Source: Candidatus Ruthturnera sp. Tsphm01 (lineage in GTDB: Bacteria > Pseudomonadota > Gammaproteobacteria > PS1 > Pseudothioglobaceae). From it: DNA of 64,000 nt. A program made the translations under genes and the position numbers. The notes under the pieces are model-generated. The model ran no database searches, was not told the origin of the DNA, and saw only the letters and a list, made by a program, of their open reading frames with translations. Below are positions 10,295-21,973 of the stretch, piece after piece (within the stretch, counting starts at the first letter, position 1; every line of letters starts with the position of its first letter). The stretch lies in assembly GCA_030142985.1 (NCBI GenBank), contig CP125320.1, forward strand, positions 563,639 to 627,638, given 5' to 3'.

Positions 10295-12756
10295 AATATA
10301 GTTGATATATTCTCAATAATAGGCTCACTCCATGGGCCTGTTATTTTATATTTAAATTCAACAACTTTATCAACAACCTTATTAATCAGTTTGCCTTTAA
10401 ACAATATTTTATCCGCTAGCCAAACCCCCAAGCCTGCCAAACCACCGCCAGCCAAATAAGTAGCTATCGGCACGGCATCACTAATAGTAGGCAATACTTT
10501 TGCTTCCAAATGATAGGTTTGTTTAACGATATTACTTGAGCCTGTTAAGTTAATCGTGCTTGAACTTGAGTCAAGTTCAAAATAGTCAATAGTCGCCACA
10601 GAATTATTAATAGAGATTTGTGAATTAATCGTATCATAAGCAAACCCTTTGCTAACCAAATCAGTGACATTTAGCTCTAAACGCCTAGCAATAGATTTAA
10701 TATTAAGTAGTGATAAAACCCGACCAATATTAGGGTCTTTATTTGTAAAGACACCTTCTTTAACTTTCATTTTAATCAAGCCACTAGTGTCTTTAAAACT
10801 CATGTTCCATGGGGCGCAATTGCAAAATAAGCGCACATCAAACTCAAATTGACCGCCACGAACTTTCTCTTGGGTGTTTAATTTGTCAAGAAATTCACTC
10901 AACTTCTCACCTTTTGCTTTGGCAATAAGCTGAGTTTTATCATCAACCCAAACACCATCAAAACTAATATTTTGGCTACCAACGCCCACACCTGAAAATT
11001 CTAAATTAATAATTTTAAGCGCCTTATCTTGCGATTCAAGTATGACATTAAAATCAGGCCACTTACTTTCACCTACTTGTATGTCTTGTACACTTAAATG
11101 CATACTAGGGAAATCCTTTGCCTGAATATCCCAATTGCCTTTTATTTTGTCTAATGCTGTTACTTGGAGGTTTGTCAGTTCCACCTCAGGTAGGGCATCT
11201 TTATTCAGTATAATTTTTGCATCAGTTTTTAACGCATCAGACCTAACCTTTGCTTCCCATGATTGATCCGAATATTTAGCCAAGTAAAACTCGAAATTGT
11301 TACTACTATTAGTAAGTCCTACTTTAAATACTTCTAAATCACTATTTTGATTATTAGAATTGACGTGAATATTAAATAGTTCACCTCGAATGTTACCCAT
11401 ACCTTTTGAGATAATTTGATTATTATGTAATGTCAATTGTGCATCATAATTTTTAACTACAATTACACCGCCAAATGTTGTCAAATGATTGTCTCGGATA
11501 CTCAAATCAATATCCAATACTGGCTCTGTTTCATCCAGTGGTATGATTAAATCTATATCGCCTACTACCTTGCCAGATAAACTCAATTGTTCAAGTACAT
11601 CATTCACATTATCATTCAGCGGTGCATCTTTTAAAAATTGAGTTAATATTTCACTTTGGGTGTTAATTTTACCAACGACGCTAATCTCTAATTTGTCTTT
11701 ACTCATATCCAGCATTTGAACTTTGACACCTTGCAAAGGCATATCGTTTAACACAGTATGATTAACCATAACTGTAATTTTCCTACCATCAATAGCAATA
11801 TCTGCATCTAATTGCTTAAGACGTTGCCAGTCAGTATTAAATAACAGTTCAGCATTATTTAAGTGTGCATCAAATTTTATTTTTGCTGGTAGTTGTTTTG
11901 AAAGATTTTTCTTGATATTAATATTAATGTTATCCAACTCACCTGATTGAAATGCATGCTTAATCCATTGATGAGTCACATCACCTATCAATGTTATAGG
12001 TAAGTAATCACCAATATTAATCACATTCATGCGCTGGATAGAGCCACTAAATTGGATAAAATCATCATCTTTCTGGCTATACAGCTTAAGGTTTGATAAC
12101 AACTTAAAGTCATCGCCACTAAAAGTAATTGGCAATGTTAAAAAACCATTCTGATTAGCCTTAGTGCTAGATAAGGCAATTGTGATGTTAAAATGCTTAG
12201 TACCAATACCCTGACTAGGTATTGTTAACAAAAATTTCGCCCCGTCTCTTTTAAGCGTCAATGGCGCAATCTCAATTGTATCTTTAATAATTGTTTTCTT
12301 AATATGCAAAGATTCAAAAAAATATAGCACTTCTAGCATATCAAGTGAGGCTATATTTTTAATGTCATCTATACTAAAGTCATCAAGGTTAGAATAAAGC
12401 ACCAAGGTGTCAATATAAATTTGGCTAGGATGGTAAATATCATCAAACAAACTTAGCAGATTAATATACCAAGATAAGTTTTTAATCATGGCTATTTCCT
12501 GAGCCTCACCAGACGTAATAGAAATATCATGCACTTTTAAAACAATGCTTTTATTTTCAAAATCAAATGTGATTTTAGACAACTGAACATCAAGCCCAGT
12601 TAAACTTGATAATTGAGTCTCAATCGGCGCTTTTAGTAACATTGGAAAGGTGACAAAAAATGACACTACTAATACAATAATGAACGCAATAATAACACTA
12701 ACCCAAGTGCTTATTTTTAATACTCTAATACCACTTAAGAGTGTTTTTTTAATCAT
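10291..12756 (-). CDS. YhdP/AsmA-like envelope protein (DUF3971)
   Basis: Large inner-membrane-anchored protein with one N-terminal transmembrane segment (residues about 17-38) and a long beta-rich periplasmic region. The C-terminal part (around residues 640-821) has the AsmA-like pattern, including LLNIKSIARRLELNVTDLVSKG and YKITGPWSEPII, which is typical of the YhdP/TIGR02099 group that bridges inner and outer membranes for lipid transport. At 821 residues it is shorter than E. coli YhdP (about 1,270). Adjacent tldD is a common arrangement (yhdP-tldD). Assignment to the family is good; exact function is inferred. Confidence 0.85.
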   Translation of the reverse strand: MIKKTLLSGIRVLKISTWVSVIIAFIIVLVVSFFVTFPMLLKAPIETQLSSLTGLDVQLSKITFDFENKSIVLKVHDISITSGEAQEIAMIKNLSWYINLLSLFDDIYHPSQIYIDTLVLYSNLDDFSIDDIKNIASLDMLEVLYFFESLHIKKTIIKDTIEIAPLTLKRDGAKFLLTIPSQGIGTKHFNITIALSSTKANQNGFLTLPITFSGDDFKLLSNLKLYSQKDDDFIQFSGSIQRMNVINIGDYLPITLIGDVTHQWIKHAFQSGELDNININIKKNLSKQLPAKIKFDAHLNNAELLFNTDWQRLKQLDADIAIDGRKITVMVNHTVLNDMPLQGVKVQMLDMSKDKLEISVVGKINTQSEILTQFLKDAPLNDNVNDVLEQLSLSGKVVGDIDLIIPLDETEPVLDIDLSIRDNHLTTFGGVIVVKNYDAQLTLHNNQIISKGMGNIRGELFNIHVNSNNQNSDLEVFKVGLTNSSNNFEFYLAKYSDQSWEAKVRSDALKTDAKIILNKDALPEVELTNLQVTALDKIKGNWDIQAKDFPSMHLSVQDIQVGESKWPDFNVILESQDKALKIINLEFSGVGVGSQNISFDGVWVDDKTQLIAKAKGEKLSEFLDKLNTQEKVRGGQFEFDVRLFCNCAPWNMSFKDTSGLIKMKVKEGVFTNKDPNIGRVLSLLNIKSIARRLELNVTDLVSKGFAYDTINSQISINNSVATIDYFELDSSSSTINLTGSSNIVKQTYHLEAKVLPTISDAVPIATYLAGGGLAGLGVWLADKILFKGKLINKVVDKVVEFKYKITGPWSEPIIENISTIL

Positions 12757-12878
12757 TTTTGATACTTGTTGCTGACTTGGCAGTATAATACTTCTCTTTG
12801 GGAATTATAACTTATTTTTACGAACAGGTTATCTATCAATGTTGACACAAGGCTATATTAAAAATAAGGAAAAATACT

Positions 12879-13316
12879 ATGTACTTTAAAAATTCAGTGG
12901 CGACTATTATCGCTTTTATTATTATTATAATTGGTGTTGATGCATTTTTTAGTCATTTAATTAAAGTTAACTCTGTTGACACTTCAACATTTGAAGACAG
13001 GATTAGACCACTAGGTCAAGTATATTTAGAAGGTGATATTGATGTTAACATCATTAAAGCACCCGTAGCAGTTGCTACAAAATCTCGCAGTGGCGAAGAG
13101 GTTTATGCTTCTGTATGTGCTAGTTGCCATAGTATTGGTGTTGCTGGCGCGCCTAAGTTTGGTGTTAAGGCTGACTGGGCACCAAGAATTAAACGTGGTA
13201 TTGCAGATTTAGTCAAAGTGTCAATCTCAGGCGTAGGCGCAATGCCACCAAAAGGCACCTGTATGACTTGTTCAGATGATGAGCTAAAAGCAGCCATTGA
13301 ACATATGACAAAATAA
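12879..13316 (+). CDS. Cytochrome c5-type monohaem protein
   Basis: Small c-type cytochrome with an N-terminal membrane anchor or uncleaved signal (residues about 8-24) and one haem-binding motif CASCH near residue 79. Distal to it is the MPPKGTCMTCSDDEL stretch near residues 127-141: this gives the axial Met and the extra Cys pair that marks cytochrome c5. It probably carries electrons in the periplasm to a terminal oxidase. It is transcribed divergently from the yhdP-like gene and is followed by a hairpin terminator. Confidence 0.88.
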   Translation: MYFKNSVATIIAFIIIIIGVDAFFSHLIKVNSVDTSTFEDRIRPLGQVYLEGDIDVNIIKAPVAVATKSRSGEEVYASVCASCHSIGVAGAPKFGVKADWAPRIKRGIADLVKVSISGVGAMPPKGTCMTCSDDELKAAIEHMTK

Positions 13317-13333
13317 AATTTGCCAATCTCTCT

Positions 13334-13376
13334 CAAAGGGCTAGGCGGATGTAAAAATACCCAGCCCTTTGTTTTT
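13334..13376 (+). terminator. Rho-independent terminator after cytochrome c5 gene, overlapping the 3' end of the convergent gene
   Basis: Perfect 9-bp stem CAAAGGGCT (13334-13342) and AGCCCTTTG (13363-13371) followed by TTTTT on the plus strand. The convergent asparaginase-like gene ends inside it at 13341, so the same DNA is coding for one gene and terminating the other. Confidence 0.75.
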
Positions 13377-13826
13377 CTCTACTTTATCAAAATCAAACAC
13401 TTGTCCATTCATAGCAATATAAACACCGCACTCTTTGGTTTGCACTGCACTCAAAGCCACACCTAAATTAAACAATGCATCAGAGCTATTGATAGAGTAA
13501 GGAATCATAGCGCCAAACAAAACAATGTTTTTATTGTTAACTTCTTTACCCAATAGTTTTGCAGTTTCAACCATGGTGTCAGTACCATGAGTAATTAAAA
13601 CATGGTTTGTATCACTTGCTTGACACTTTCGCAAAATCAATGCTCGATCAACATCACTCATATCCAAACTGTCCTTTAAAAATAGCACTTCAGATAAAGT
13701 ATCAACCATTGACCTAGACCGATTAAGCATATCAACAAGATGCGTTTTTTTAAATACCAACTGACCAGTCAACTCATCATAAGCCTTATCAATTGTGCCA
13801 CCAGTGATTAATAATTTAATTGTCAT
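13341..13826 (-). CDS. Short asparaginase-like protein (N-terminal domain only)
   Basis: Resembles the N-terminal catalytic domain of L-asparaginases. Both catalytic threonine motifs are visible: ITGGTIDK near residues 7-14 and THGTDTMVETA near residues 79-89. At 161 residues it is about half of a normal asparaginase (about 330), lacking the C-terminal domain, and stops after the GLGIFTSA segment. Short forms of this kind occur as stand-alone genes, so it need not be a fragment; whether it acts on asparagine is unknown. It overlaps the upstream lipoprotein gene by 4 bases. Confidence 0.75.
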   Translation of the reverse strand: MTIKLLITGGTIDKAYDELTGQLVFKKTHLVDMLNRSRSMVDTLSEVLFLKDSLDMSDVDRALILRKCQASDTNHVLITHGTDTMVETAKLLGKEVNNKNIVLFGAMIPYSINSSDALFNLGVALSAVQTKECGVYIAMNGQVFDFDKVEKNKGLGIFTSA

Positions 13827-14392
13827 GGTGTCAACAATACCTTATTAAAATATTTGGAATTTAATAAATCATACGGGGTAACAAAATAACCACTATCCTT
13901 ATCAACATCTAAATCATAACCTAAATCTTCAGCAGTTTTCCAATATAAGTACCAAATATACTGTGAACAATAAAATGCACTGCCATCAGTTTTCTCAACT
14001 ATCTTATATTGCTTGTGCTTAGTGTTGGGTAGATTTTTTAAAAAAGCTGTTTTAAACTTCTCATTAAATGCTTTATATCTTAACACCGTAAACTCTTTTT
14101 TCTTGCTAAGCCAAAGTATCACATCTGTTTCATAATATCCATAACACAACTCTGGATACTCTCCAACTTTGTACTTACTAACCATGATTACAGAATGCCC
14201 AAACCATGACATAGGTTTTTTCCAGTCCTTGCTAGTGATAATAACATCCCCAATTTTTAACTGTTTACTAACCTTGTAAAGCTGATCTTTGGTTTCCCAA
14301 GTATTAAATTCAAGCACATTAGAAGTAGAACAACCGCCAAGAAAGGCGGTTGTTATAAATAAAATGAGTAATAATTTAACGCCCTTAATCAA
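13823..14392 (-). CDS. YiiX/YebB-like permuted NlpC/P60 lipoprotein
   Basis: Predicted lipoprotein with a signal peptide ending in a lipobox LGGC at residues 18-21. The mature part has a histidine in SWFGHSVIMV near residue 66 and a cysteine in FYCSQYIWYLYW near residue 147, then a VTPYDLLNS ending near residue 171. This His-first, Cys-second order fits the circularly permuted papain-like (YiiX/DUF830) group of hydrolases. Substrate unknown. It forms a two-gene unit with the asparaginase-like gene. Confidence 0.65.
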   Translation of the reverse strand: MIKGVKLLLILFITTAFLGGCSTSNVLEFNTWETKDQLYKVSKQLKIGDVIITSKDWKKPMSWFGHSVIMVSKYKVGEYPELCYGYYETDVILWLSKKKEFTVLRYKAFNEKFKTAFLKNLPNTKHKQYKIVEKTDGSAFYCSQYIWYLYWKTAEDLGYDLDVDKDSGYFVTPYDLLNSKYFNKVLLTP

Positions 14393-14413
14393 TATTTATT
14401 ATCACTAGACACA

Positions 14414-14767
14414 TTAAACACCTTTACATTTATTTATCATTTGTGCTGTTTCTATTGCCTCTATCATGCCTTTATATTTGGCAACATCTGCTTCGCTGTC
14501 GCCAGCAAATGCTGAGGGCGGTATTAAAACCAAAAATACGCCACCTGCATCTACATTAGCAGCAGTATCTTGTTTATCAGAATAAATAGCAAGTTTAGCT
14601 CTGGCGTCTGCCATTTGTGTGGTCAAAACTGCACAACTACCATTAATATACCTTTCATGGGACATGTAAGATGCGGCAATACTTTCTGGTCTATTAGCAC
14701 ACCCCCCCCCTGTAAGAATAGTTACAATTAGTGTCATTAATAAAAATTTCTTGTTCAATGTAAACAT
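14414..14767 (-). CDS. Small lipoprotein of unknown function
   Basis: 117 residues with a signal peptide and a lipobox TGGGC at about residues 19-23. The mature part begins RPESIAASYMS and has a conserved-looking pattern with two further cysteines (GSCAVL and NKCKG), a DAGGVFLVLIPPSAFAGD centre and a charged helix, matching a widespread family of small uncharacterised lipoproteins. The lipobox glycines are encoded by a run of nine G on the coding strand (14702-14710), which could slip. Confidence 0.7.
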   Translation of the reverse strand: MFTLNKKFLLMTLIVTILTGGGCANRPESIAASYMSHERYINGSCAVLTTQMADARAKLAIYSDKQDTAANVDAGGVFLVLIPPSAFAGDSEADVAKYKGMIEAIETAQMINKCKGV

Positions 14768-14866
14768 GACTCTTCTTTAAATAATCAAAAAAATGAATTA
14801 TATACTAAATATTTACTTAAACCATCGGTTATAAAACTACTACTTTAATAATGAAAATGACTATAT

Positions 14867-15501
14867 TTAAGCTCTTTTGCCAAAAATATCTGTACCAATG
14901 CGCACAAAAGTAGCGCCATTAGCAATGGCTGATTCCAAATCATGACTCATACCCATAGATAGCGTATCTAACTCAGGACATCTTTTCCCTATTTCTGCCA
15001 TTTTAGTAAAGCTTTGCTGTGAATTATCAGGGTTGGGTATGCACATAAAGCCTCTTAAAGTGAGATTTTTCAAATTTTCAAAATGAGTCATTAGTTCATC
15101 AATTTGTTCAACCAATACGCCTGATTTGGTGGGTTCATTGTCAATATTAATTTGTAAAAGTACTTTCAGTTTAGGTAAAAATTTTGGGCGTTGGTTGTTG
15201 AGCCTTTTGGCAGTCTTTAGCCGATCTATACTGTGCACCCAATCAAAATTTTGGGCAATTTTTAAGGTTTTATTTGATTGAATAGGACCAATAAAATGCC
15301 AAATTAAGTTTTGACTCTTTAAGTGGTTAATTTTTATGAGTGCTTCTTGCAGATAATTTTCAGCAAAATGTTGCTGACCTACATCAATCGCTTGTTGTAA
15401 TTCATCTATCGATCTAGTTTTACTCACTGCAACCAAAGTAACAGACTGAGTGTGATTAACGTTGTTAATTCTTATCTGGACTTTTTCTAAGTTATCTTTA
15501 A

Positions 15502-15505
<4 letters not shown>
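14867..15505 (-). CDS. yggS: YggS-family pyridoxal phosphate homeostasis protein
   Basis: Single-domain PLP-binding protein of the YggS/PROSC family, which keeps PLP and amino-acid pools balanced; it has no established catalytic reaction. The PLP lysine lies in LVAVSKTRS near residue 28. HFAENYLQEA, WHFIGPIQSNK and the C-terminal LSMGMSHDLESAIANGATFVRIG signature (split, residues about 182-204) are visible. At 212 residues it is a little shorter than usual (about 230). Start overlaps the upstream gene's stop by 4 bases. Confidence 0.93.
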
Positions 15506-17239
<1,734 letters not shown>

Positions 17240-17283
17240 TTATTAAAACACTATTTTACTTAATGCCTATACAATAAATATAA

Positions 17284-17361
17284 TTATTTCTTTGACAGCC
17301 AAAACCACCAAACAATGCCAAAAATTAATACCAATCCTGCCATATTCATAAATATTATCAT
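17284..17361 (-). CDS. 25-residue membrane microprotein coupled to the copper ATPase
   Basis: The ATPase stop TGA overlaps an ATG (17359-17361) as ATGA, and this opens a 25-codon frame ending TAA at 17284. The peptide begins [14 protein letters not shown] and continues into a Trp/Phe-rich stretch (VWWFWLS) ending in two lysines, so it is one membrane-spanning helix with a positive C-terminus. The start-stop overlap and strict hydrophobicity argue it is translated. Function unknown; a small partner of the P-type ATPase is a reasonable guess. Confidence 0.6.
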   Translation of the reverse strand: MIIFMNMAGLVLIFGIVWWFWLSKK

Positions 17362-19589
17362 GAACCAACCCCAATTTTAATGCGCCTTAATCGATTGGCA
17401 TTACTAACCACAGTGAGTGACGACATCGCCATTGCCGCACCTGCAATCATTGGATTGAGTAATATACCAAACAGTGGATACAAAATACCAGCAGCCACTG
17501 GAATGCCTAAAGTATTATAAACAAAGGCACCAAATAAATTTTGTTTAATGTTTCTTGTGGTCATTTTAGAAATATAAATAGCATCTACCACAGCAGACAA
17601 AGATCCGCGCATTAAGACCACATCAGCACTTTCAATAGCAACATCTGTGCCTGTTCCAATTGCAAAACCAACATCAGCTATAGCCAATGCCGGCGCATCA
17701 TTAATACCATCTCCAACCATACCCACAACGACACCATTTATTTGTAATTGTTCTATTATTTTTGCTTTTTCATTGGGCATTACCTCAGCAATAACATCAG
17801 TAATATTAACTGAATTAGCGACAGCTTGTGCTGTGACTTTATTATCACCCGTTAGTAATATTACTTTTAGCCCAGCCTTCTGCATTTGTTTGACTGCTAT
17901 TGCAGAATCTGCTTTGATTGAATCTGCAATAGTAATAACTGCTGCAGCCTTGCCATTAATAGCCAAATAAATAGGCGTTTTAGCCTCTTGAGAACGTAGG
18001 GCTGATTCTGCTCGCAATTCATTAATATTAATATTATATTTATGCATTAAGCGATTATTACCAAATAAAACTATTTGATTATCTATTTCCGCTTTAACCC
18101 CTTGTCCTGTCATTGAATCAAAATTCTTATAAGGTCTAATAGGTAAATCTTGAGATTTTGCATGTTCAACAATAGCCTGTGCTAATGGATGCTCAGATGA
18201 TGACTCTATCGACGCTGCAATACTCAAGCACTCTTGATTAGAAATATGCGCTAATGTCATAATATTTGTAACACTTGGACTACCTTGAGTAATGGTGCCT
18301 GTTTTATCTAGGACAATAATATTAAGCTTACCCGCTTGTTGTAAGGCATTACCATTACGAATTAACATCCCATGCTCTGCCGCCTTGCCAACGCCAACCA
18401 TAATAGAAATAGGCGTTGCCAATCCCAATGCACATGGGCAGGCAATAATGAGTACGGTTACTGATGCTATTAACGCAAAAGTGATGCTGTGGCTAATATT
18501 AAACCATAATAGAAAGGTGATAACGGTAATAATAAGCACCACAGGTACAAACACAGCTGAAACCTTATCAACCAATTTACCAATCTCAGGTTTGCTAGCC
18601 TGTGCCTTGCGCACCATTTCAATAATATGAGCCAATGCTGTATCTTTACCAATGTGAGTAGAAACAAATAAAAAAGAACCTGTTTTATTAATGGTCCCTG
18701 TTGTAACCTCATCGCCAATATTTTTCTTAACTGGCATTGGTTCGCCAGTCAGCATTGATTCATCAACACTAGAAGAGCCATCAATTAACTTGCCATCAAC
18801 TGGTATTCTTTCTCCAGGATGCATTTTTATGATTTCTGATAATCTTACTTGCTCAATAGGTAAAATTATTTCTTTACCATTACGTATTACCAATGCTGTT
18901 TTTGGTTGCAAACCAATCAGTCGCTTAATTGCTTGAGAAGTTTTACCACGTGCCTTGCTTTCTAACGCCGAACCAAGATTAATCAGTGAAATAATAATTG
19001 CAGTGGCTTCAAAATATACATGTTGGACATTATCAGGAAAATAATCAAACAACACAACCACTAACATTGAAAACAGCCACGCCACACTTGTGCCTAATGC
19101 TATCAAGGTGTCCATATTGGCATTGTGATTTGAGAATGATTTTAAGGCACTAGTATAAAAATGAGCGCCTGAATAATACATAACCGCCAAAGTTATCAGG
19201 CCTATCACTAGCCAAAATGCTTGACCAGTGGCGTTAGCCATTGCTGGTAATATGCCTAATAAACTTGCTATAAATAAAGGCACGCCAATTGATGCAGCAA
19301 CCAACGATTTCCTTATTAATTGTTGATAATAAATAAGGTCTTGCTGTTCTTTTTCCAGCGCCTGATCAGCAGTGTCTAATACCATCTCAACTGCATTATA
19401 TCCAGCATCCCCCACAGCCTTAATTAAACTATCTATTGATGCCATGCCAGTAATATTAGCAGTATGGTCAGCAAAATTAACACTGACTTTATTAACGCCA
19501 TCAACCTTATTCAATGCGTCTTCAACGCTGGTAACACATCCAACACAAGACATACCTAAAATTGATAAATGAATATTATCATTGTTCAT
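17358..19589 (-). CDS. copA: Copper-translocating P-type ATPase
   Basis: P1B-type ATPase that exports Cu(I) from the cytosol using ATP. One N-terminal heavy-metal domain is present with [11 protein letters not shown] (residues 13-23), then eight predicted membrane helices with the CPC metal site in IIACPCALG near residue 384, the phosphorylation site DKTGT near residue 430, and the GDGINDAP hinge near residue 630. The 743-residue length is normal. It heads the copper-related cluster that extends to 23093. Confidence 0.95.
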   Translation of the reverse strand: MNNDNIHLSILGMSCVGCVTSVEDALNKVDGVNKVSVNFADHTANITGMASIDSLIKAVGDAGYNAVEMVLDTADQALEKEQQDLIYYQQLIRKSLVAASIGVPLFIASLLGILPAMANATGQAFWLVIGLITLAVMYYSGAHFYTSALKSFSNHNANMDTLIALGTSVAWLFSMLVVVLFDYFPDNVQHVYFEATAIIISLINLGSALESKARGKTSQAIKRLIGLQPKTALVIRNGKEIILPIEQVRLSEIIKMHPGERIPVDGKLIDGSSSVDESMLTGEPMPVKKNIGDEVTTGTINKTGSFLFVSTHIGKDTALAHIIEMVRKAQASKPEIGKLVDKVSAVFVPVVLIITVITFLLWFNISHSITFALIASVTVLIIACPCALGLATPISIMVGVGKAAEHGMLIRNGNALQQAGKLNIIVLDKTGTITQGSPSVTNIMTLAHISNQECLSIAASIESSSEHPLAQAIVEHAKSQDLPIRPYKNFDSMTGQGVKAEIDNQIVLFGNNRLMHKYNININELRAESALRSQEAKTPIYLAINGKAAAVITIADSIKADSAIAVKQMQKAGLKVILLTGDNKVTAQAVANSVNITDVIAEVMPNEKAKIIEQLQINGVVVGMVGDGINDAPALAIADVGFAIGTGTDVAIESADVVLMRGSLSAVVDAIYISKMTTRNIKQNLFGAFVYNTLGIPVAAGILYPLFGILLNPMIAGAAMAMSSLTVVSNANRLRRIKIGVGS

Positions 19590-19622
19590 ACAAGCCTCCC
19601 ATGCTACTATAAATTAAGGACT

Positions 19623-20030
19623 TTAACTAGTTAATAAGGTCCTTAAAAAAAATTGCTTGTGGCGTACATAGGAAATAATATCACTAACTCTCTCTGGTGA
19701 TAATCCGTCAATCTTTGGCATATCACCAAATTTCCAATGATGCTGCCTAACCCCACTTTTTACCGCATAATAAAACGACAGGTCTGCATGATGAGAGGGT
19801 TTGTATATCTCATCAAGTAACGAAGGTCCTTGTTCACTTCCTAATAGATTATCTCCATGACATTTTATGCAGGCAGATTGATAACTACTCTCACCTTGAG
19901 AAATACTAGGCTTGTAATCCATATTAGGAAAAAGACCACCATCCACGTTTTTTGAACCAAGCCACTCACTTTCAATGAGTATAAAAAATCCAAGTATAAA
20001 AACTATTGTAAATAATAAAATCTTATTCAT
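19623..20030 (-). CDS. Monohaem cytochrome c of the multicopper oxidase cluster
   Basis: Small c-type cytochrome with an N-terminal membrane segment (residues about 4-20) and a haem motif CIKCH near residue 54, followed by GDNLLGSEQGPSL, a typical class I cytochrome c pattern; the axial Met is in GDMPKIDGLS near residue 103. It follows the multicopper oxidase gene by 19 bases and likely exchanges electrons with it or a terminal oxidase. Confidence 0.83.
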   Translation of the reverse strand: MNKILLFTIVFILGFFILIESEWLGSKNVDGGLFPNMDYKPSISQGESSYQSACIKCHGDNLLGSEQGPSLLDEIYKPSHHADLSFYYAVKSGVRQHHWKFGDMPKIDGLSPERVSDIISYVRHKQFFLRTLLTS

Positions 20031-20049
20031 CGGCTTTATTTTGTGTAAC

Positions 20050-21501
20050 TTACACCACTACAAATTGCCCCATCATACCCCTGTCTTCGTGCTCTAAAAT
20101 ATGACAATGATACATATAAGGTATTTTTGCGTCACTAAACTCAGGGAACTTGATCAATACCTTGACCTGCTCATCAGAATGAACCAGTACAACATCCTTA
20201 TAGCCCAATTCGTGACCTTGAACACCGCCACTCCTAGAGATAATTTTAAACTGCACATTGTGAATATGAAACGGATGCGCCATCATAGAATGATTCTCAA
20301 TCGTCCAAATTTCTACGCTACCCGCTTTCACCACTTCATCAATACGATTCATATCCATAGTTTTTCCATTAATACTAAAAATATCGCCACCAAACATCAT
20401 CATTGGACCCATATGCATTTGCAATGTCATTAAACGCTCATTACTCACAACAGACATTGGAATTAATTGATGAGTTGTCAATCGATCAGGGATGCTTCGG
20501 CTGCTTTTTTGTACGCTTAAAGCATCAATTTGGAAAATAATCAAATCTTTGTCACGATTCATCATTCTACTCATCATGCTTGGTTGCACTTGGCTGGAAT
20601 TATGTTTCAAGGTGGGCATTTTCCCGTCTGCAACGCTAAGTAAAATTTCCACCCTTTCTGCTGGCGCTAGTTTAAGTGAATTAACTTTAACAGAGTGCTC
20701 TAACAAACCACCATCACTACCAATGATGTAGAAAGCTCGATGATCGTCAAAACTCAAATGATAAGTTCTAGCATTAGAGCCATTCAATAGACGCAAGCGC
20801 AATAATGATTTTTTTGCTTTTAAAACAGGGTTAATAACACCATTAACTAAAACAGTTTGCCCTTTTTTACCCATCATCCTGTCTGGCATGGAGCGAATAT
20901 AGGCAAATGCACCATTTTTCTTAAAGTCCTTATCCTGAATAATAACAGGGATGTCATCCACACCATATTCCATCGGTAAGTTTAAGTTCCTAACAGATTC
21001 ATCATCAACAATAAATAACCCTGCCAATCCTTGGTAGACTTGCCTGCCTGTTTGATGAATTTGATGAGAGTGATACCATAATGTTGCTGCATCCTGAATA
21101 ATATCAAACTCACTTAGCCAAGTACCACTCGGCTGAATTGGCTGATGAGGCCCACCATCTGCTTTGGCAGGCAACTTCATTCCATGCCAGTGCAGTGTAG
21201 TAGTTTCATCAAGACTATTTTTAACCTTAATGTGCACTCGGTCACCTTTGCTAGCCCTCAAGGTCACGCCTAAAAAAGACTGATTAATACCTAGTGTTGG
21301 GGTTAATTGATTAGGCAAAATAGCACTTTGTCCAGATTGGATATTCAAATCAAAATACACATCTTTACCAATCCTTTTGCCTGTTTCTAGTACTGGCACC
21401 TGAAAACGTTTTTTAAACAATCGCCCACCTGCCAAAACTATTTGCTTAGGCAGGGCCATCAAAGTCAAGCCAGCTTGGATAAATCGTCTTCTGCTAATCA
21501 T
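20050..21501 (-). CDS. Tat-exported multicopper oxidase
   Basis: Three-cupredoxin-domain oxidase that couples one-electron oxidation of substrate (often Cu(I)) to oxygen reduction. It starts with a twin-arginine signal (MISRRRFIQAG). All four copper-ligand motifs are visible: LHWHGMKLP, WYHSHQIHQTG, HPFHIHNVQF and YHCHILEHEDRGMMG, the last carrying the type 1 Cys and the His-Cys-His bridge. A Met-rich stretch (MSRMMNRD, MHMGPMMMFGG) precedes domain 3, as in copper-resistance oxidases such as CueO/CopA. 483 residues, and its start overlaps the cytochrome c stop by 4 bases. Confidence 0.92.
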   Translation of the reverse strand: MISRRRFIQAGLTLMALPKQIVLAGGRLFKKRFQVPVLETGKRIGKDVYFDLNIQSGQSAILPNQLTPTLGINQSFLGVTLRASKGDRVHIKVKNSLDETTTLHWHGMKLPAKADGGPHQPIQPSGTWLSEFDIIQDAATLWYHSHQIHQTGRQVYQGLAGLFIVDDESVRNLNLPMEYGVDDIPVIIQDKDFKKNGAFAYIRSMPDRMMGKKGQTVLVNGVINPVLKAKKSLLRLRLLNGSNARTYHLSFDDHRAFYIIGSDGGLLEHSVKVNSLKLAPAERVEILLSVADGKMPTLKHNSSQVQPSMMSRMMNRDKDLIIFQIDALSVQKSSRSIPDRLTTHQLIPMSVVSNERLMTLQMHMGPMMMFGGDIFSINGKTMDMNRIDEVVKAGSVEIWTIENHSMMAHPFHIHNVQFKIISRSGGVQGHELGYKDVVLVHSDEQVKVLIKFPEFSDAKIPYMYHCHILEHEDRGMMGQFVVV

Positions 21502-21908
21502 TTTGAAAACCTTGCATCATATTTTTGTTGTATATCTTTAGACCATAAACTATGGATATAATCAAGCAGGGATCGTTTTTCAGCCTCACTGAGTTGGTTT
21601 TTAAACCCTGGCATTTGCCCACCAAATTGTGCGCCGCCGTTATTAATAGTGCGTAATAATTGTGCGGGTGAGTGATGCCAAGTGTGTGCCGTACCATTCA
21701 CAGGTGGTGCTGGAAAATTACCATCAACTTGCCTCTTTTTCCAATCTTTGACAAGACCGCCACCTGCCTTCCCATGGCACACTAGACAATTTTTATCAAA
21801 AGTTGTTTTGCCTAATTGCACCTTATCTGCTTCTTTTGCTTGCACATCATCACTATCAAAGCAACTGCTTAAAAACAATACGCTTGATAATATTATTAAT
21901 ATTTTCAT
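21498..21908 (-). CDS. Cytochrome c lipoprotein
   Basis: Small cytochrome c with a lipoprotein signal ending in LSSC (Cys16) and one haem motif CLVCH near residue 44 followed by GKAGGG. The axial Met is probably in GGQMPGFKNQLSEAEK near residue 100, a standard class I pattern. It lies directly upstream of the multicopper oxidase and overlaps it by 4 bases, which makes it a good candidate for its electron partner at the outer face of the membrane. Confidence 0.83.
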   Translation of the reverse strand: MKILIILSSVLFLSSCFDSDDVQAKEADKVQLGKTTFDKNCLVCHGKAGGGLVKDWKKRQVDGNFPAPPVNGTAHTWHHSPAQLLRTINNGGAQFGGQMPGFKNQLSEAEKRSLLDYIHSLWSKDIQQKYDARFSK

Positions 21909-21973
21909 CTTTTCTCCTTTTTTTTATCTTAAAAATCAGCCACATATATAATACTAAGTAACTACTTGCCCTT

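Noticed and set aside
12842..12878. TTGACA at 12842 as -35 of a promoter for the cytochrome c5 gene
   Set aside because: No acceptable -10 sequence lies at 16-18 bases from it; the match is probably chance in AT-rich DNA.
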